Assembly (NCBI GenBank): GCA_964573395.1
Contig: CAZNJI010000003.1
Coordinates: 1 to 64,000, forward strand
DNA from: DATIBQ01 sp964573395
GTDB lineage: Bacteria > Patescibacteriota > Minisyncoccia > Phycocordibacterales > UBA9973
DNA length: 64,000 bases
Direction of reading: 5' to 3'
The position numbers were made by a program, and so were the translations under genes. Positions 63,813-64,000 of this stretch are shown here, one piece after another. Below the pieces are notes generated by a model that was not told the origin of the DNA, did not search any database, and was given only the letters and a program-made list of their open reading frames with translations. The stretch's first letter is position 1, and each line of letters opens with the position of its first letter.

Positions 63813-64000
63813 ATACACAAAAGTTTTTTTGCGGAATACTGCTTCCGATAGAATGCGTTGAACGGCCCGTTCAACCGGCATGTCATCGTAGGGAATGATT
63901 ACGTCCGGCTTAACAAAACCTTGTTTAACCAGTAAATGTTCTTTTTCGGCAGTATGAAGCCGTTTGTTGATTTCTGCTTCTATTTCTTCCTGGCTTCGAT
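63810..64000 (-). CDS. gmk: Guanylate-kinase-like protein, C-terminal part only
   Basis: The last 63 codons, entering from the window end. SQEEIEAEINKRLHTAEKEH matches the R-x-E-x-E-x-x-x-RL-x-x-A helix of guanylate kinase, and DMPVERAVQRILSEAVF the C-terminal helix after the ND loop. The P-loop lies outside the window, so identity rests on this short part. An AAA+ or other NMP-kinase-like protein remains possible. Confidence 0.6.
   Translation of the reverse strand, partial: RSQEEIEAEINKRLHTAEKEHLLVKQGFVKPDVIIPYDDMPVERAVQRILSEAVFRKKTFVY

Noticed and set aside
1..64000. UGA recoded to glycine (Gracilibacteria/Absconditabacteria code)
   Set aside because: Several well-defined genes end in TGA at the expected place, for example the aldolase (8351) and the 1552 gene, and conserved glycines are not encoded by TGA.

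Overview
The window looks like a chromosomal segment of a Candidate Phyla Radiation bacterium (Patescibacteria), most likely a parcubacterial (Paceibacteria) lineage. This is inferred from gene content and style; no 16S rRNA is present to confirm it. The signs are very short intergenic gaps, many compact versions of universal proteins (564-aa AlaRS without its C-terminal part, 312-aa RF1, 114-aa uL13, PriA without helicase motifs), a transketolase split into two genes, a small central metabolism of pentose-phosphate and lower-glycolysis enzymes with no amino-acid biosynthesis in view, and many start codons directly behind a -10 box. UGA is used as a stop, so the UGA=Gly code of Gracilibacteria and Absconditabacteria does not apply.

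Layout. 1-6.7 kb: bL9 (cut by the window edge), a CtpA protease, RsmI, tRNA-Ile, RF1, bL31, a coiled-coil lytic transglycosylase and bL25. 6.7-18.6 kb: carbon metabolism, with an FAD-linked oxidase, class II aldolase, PfkB kinase, both transketolase halves, Rpe, RpiB and GAPDH, plus YceI-like and DUF305 envelope proteins and GatB. 18.7-24.9 kb: Obg GTPase, a MYG1-type hydrolase, YqeY, an exonuclease, RmuC and a DUF3298-like protein. 25.0-28.2 kb: a tRNA-Glu followed by an array of four one-gene units with shared flanks. 28.2-35.4 kb: a full-length arginine-kinase-like gene, class I LysRS and the grpE-dnaK-dnaJ heat-shock set. 35.4-39.5 kb: infA-rpmJ-rpsM-rpsK-rpsD-rpoA-rplQ-rplM-rpsI. 39.7-53.3 kb: a baseplate-J-like protein with an actin-fold partner, AlaRS, MgtC, MnmA, MltG, a sigma-region-4/HARE-HTH regulator, RseP, Frr, a DNA polymerase III delta'-like protein and MreB. 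53.3-59.6 kb: PriA-like protein, bS21, YbeY, FtsA, FtsZ, TrxB and tRNA-Ser. 59.7-64 kb: an accessory end with a MazG-type enzyme, a TIM-barrel gene of foreign character, a structured non-coding region, a CPBP-like membrane protein, tRNA-Val, a second tRNA-Glu with the same kind of neighbour as the first, and the end of a guanylate-kinase-like gene.

How it works together. The ribosomal and alpha operon, RF1, Frr, RsmI, MnmA, YbeY, GatB/YqeY, AlaRS and LysRS form a translation backbone. FtsA/FtsZ, MreB, MltG, the lytic transglycosylase and CtpA point to a walled, dividing cell. Fructose-bisphosphate aldolase, transketolase, Rpe, RpiB and GAPDH connect pentoses to lower glycolysis.

Best candidates for something new. 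(1) A tandem array of single-gene cassettes, each with its own promoter, ORF, terminator and GGTCAC-centred repeat, starting at the 3' end of tRNA-Glu(CUC), with a matching unit at tRNA-Glu(UUC) 38 kb away. (2) A folded element present three times (14.9, 55.2 and 55.3 kb) whose helices change in a compensatory way. (3) A bacterial arginine kinase next to the cassette array. (4) Two promoter styles: TTGACA-N16 promoters with leaders, and -10 boxes placed for leaderless mRNAs.
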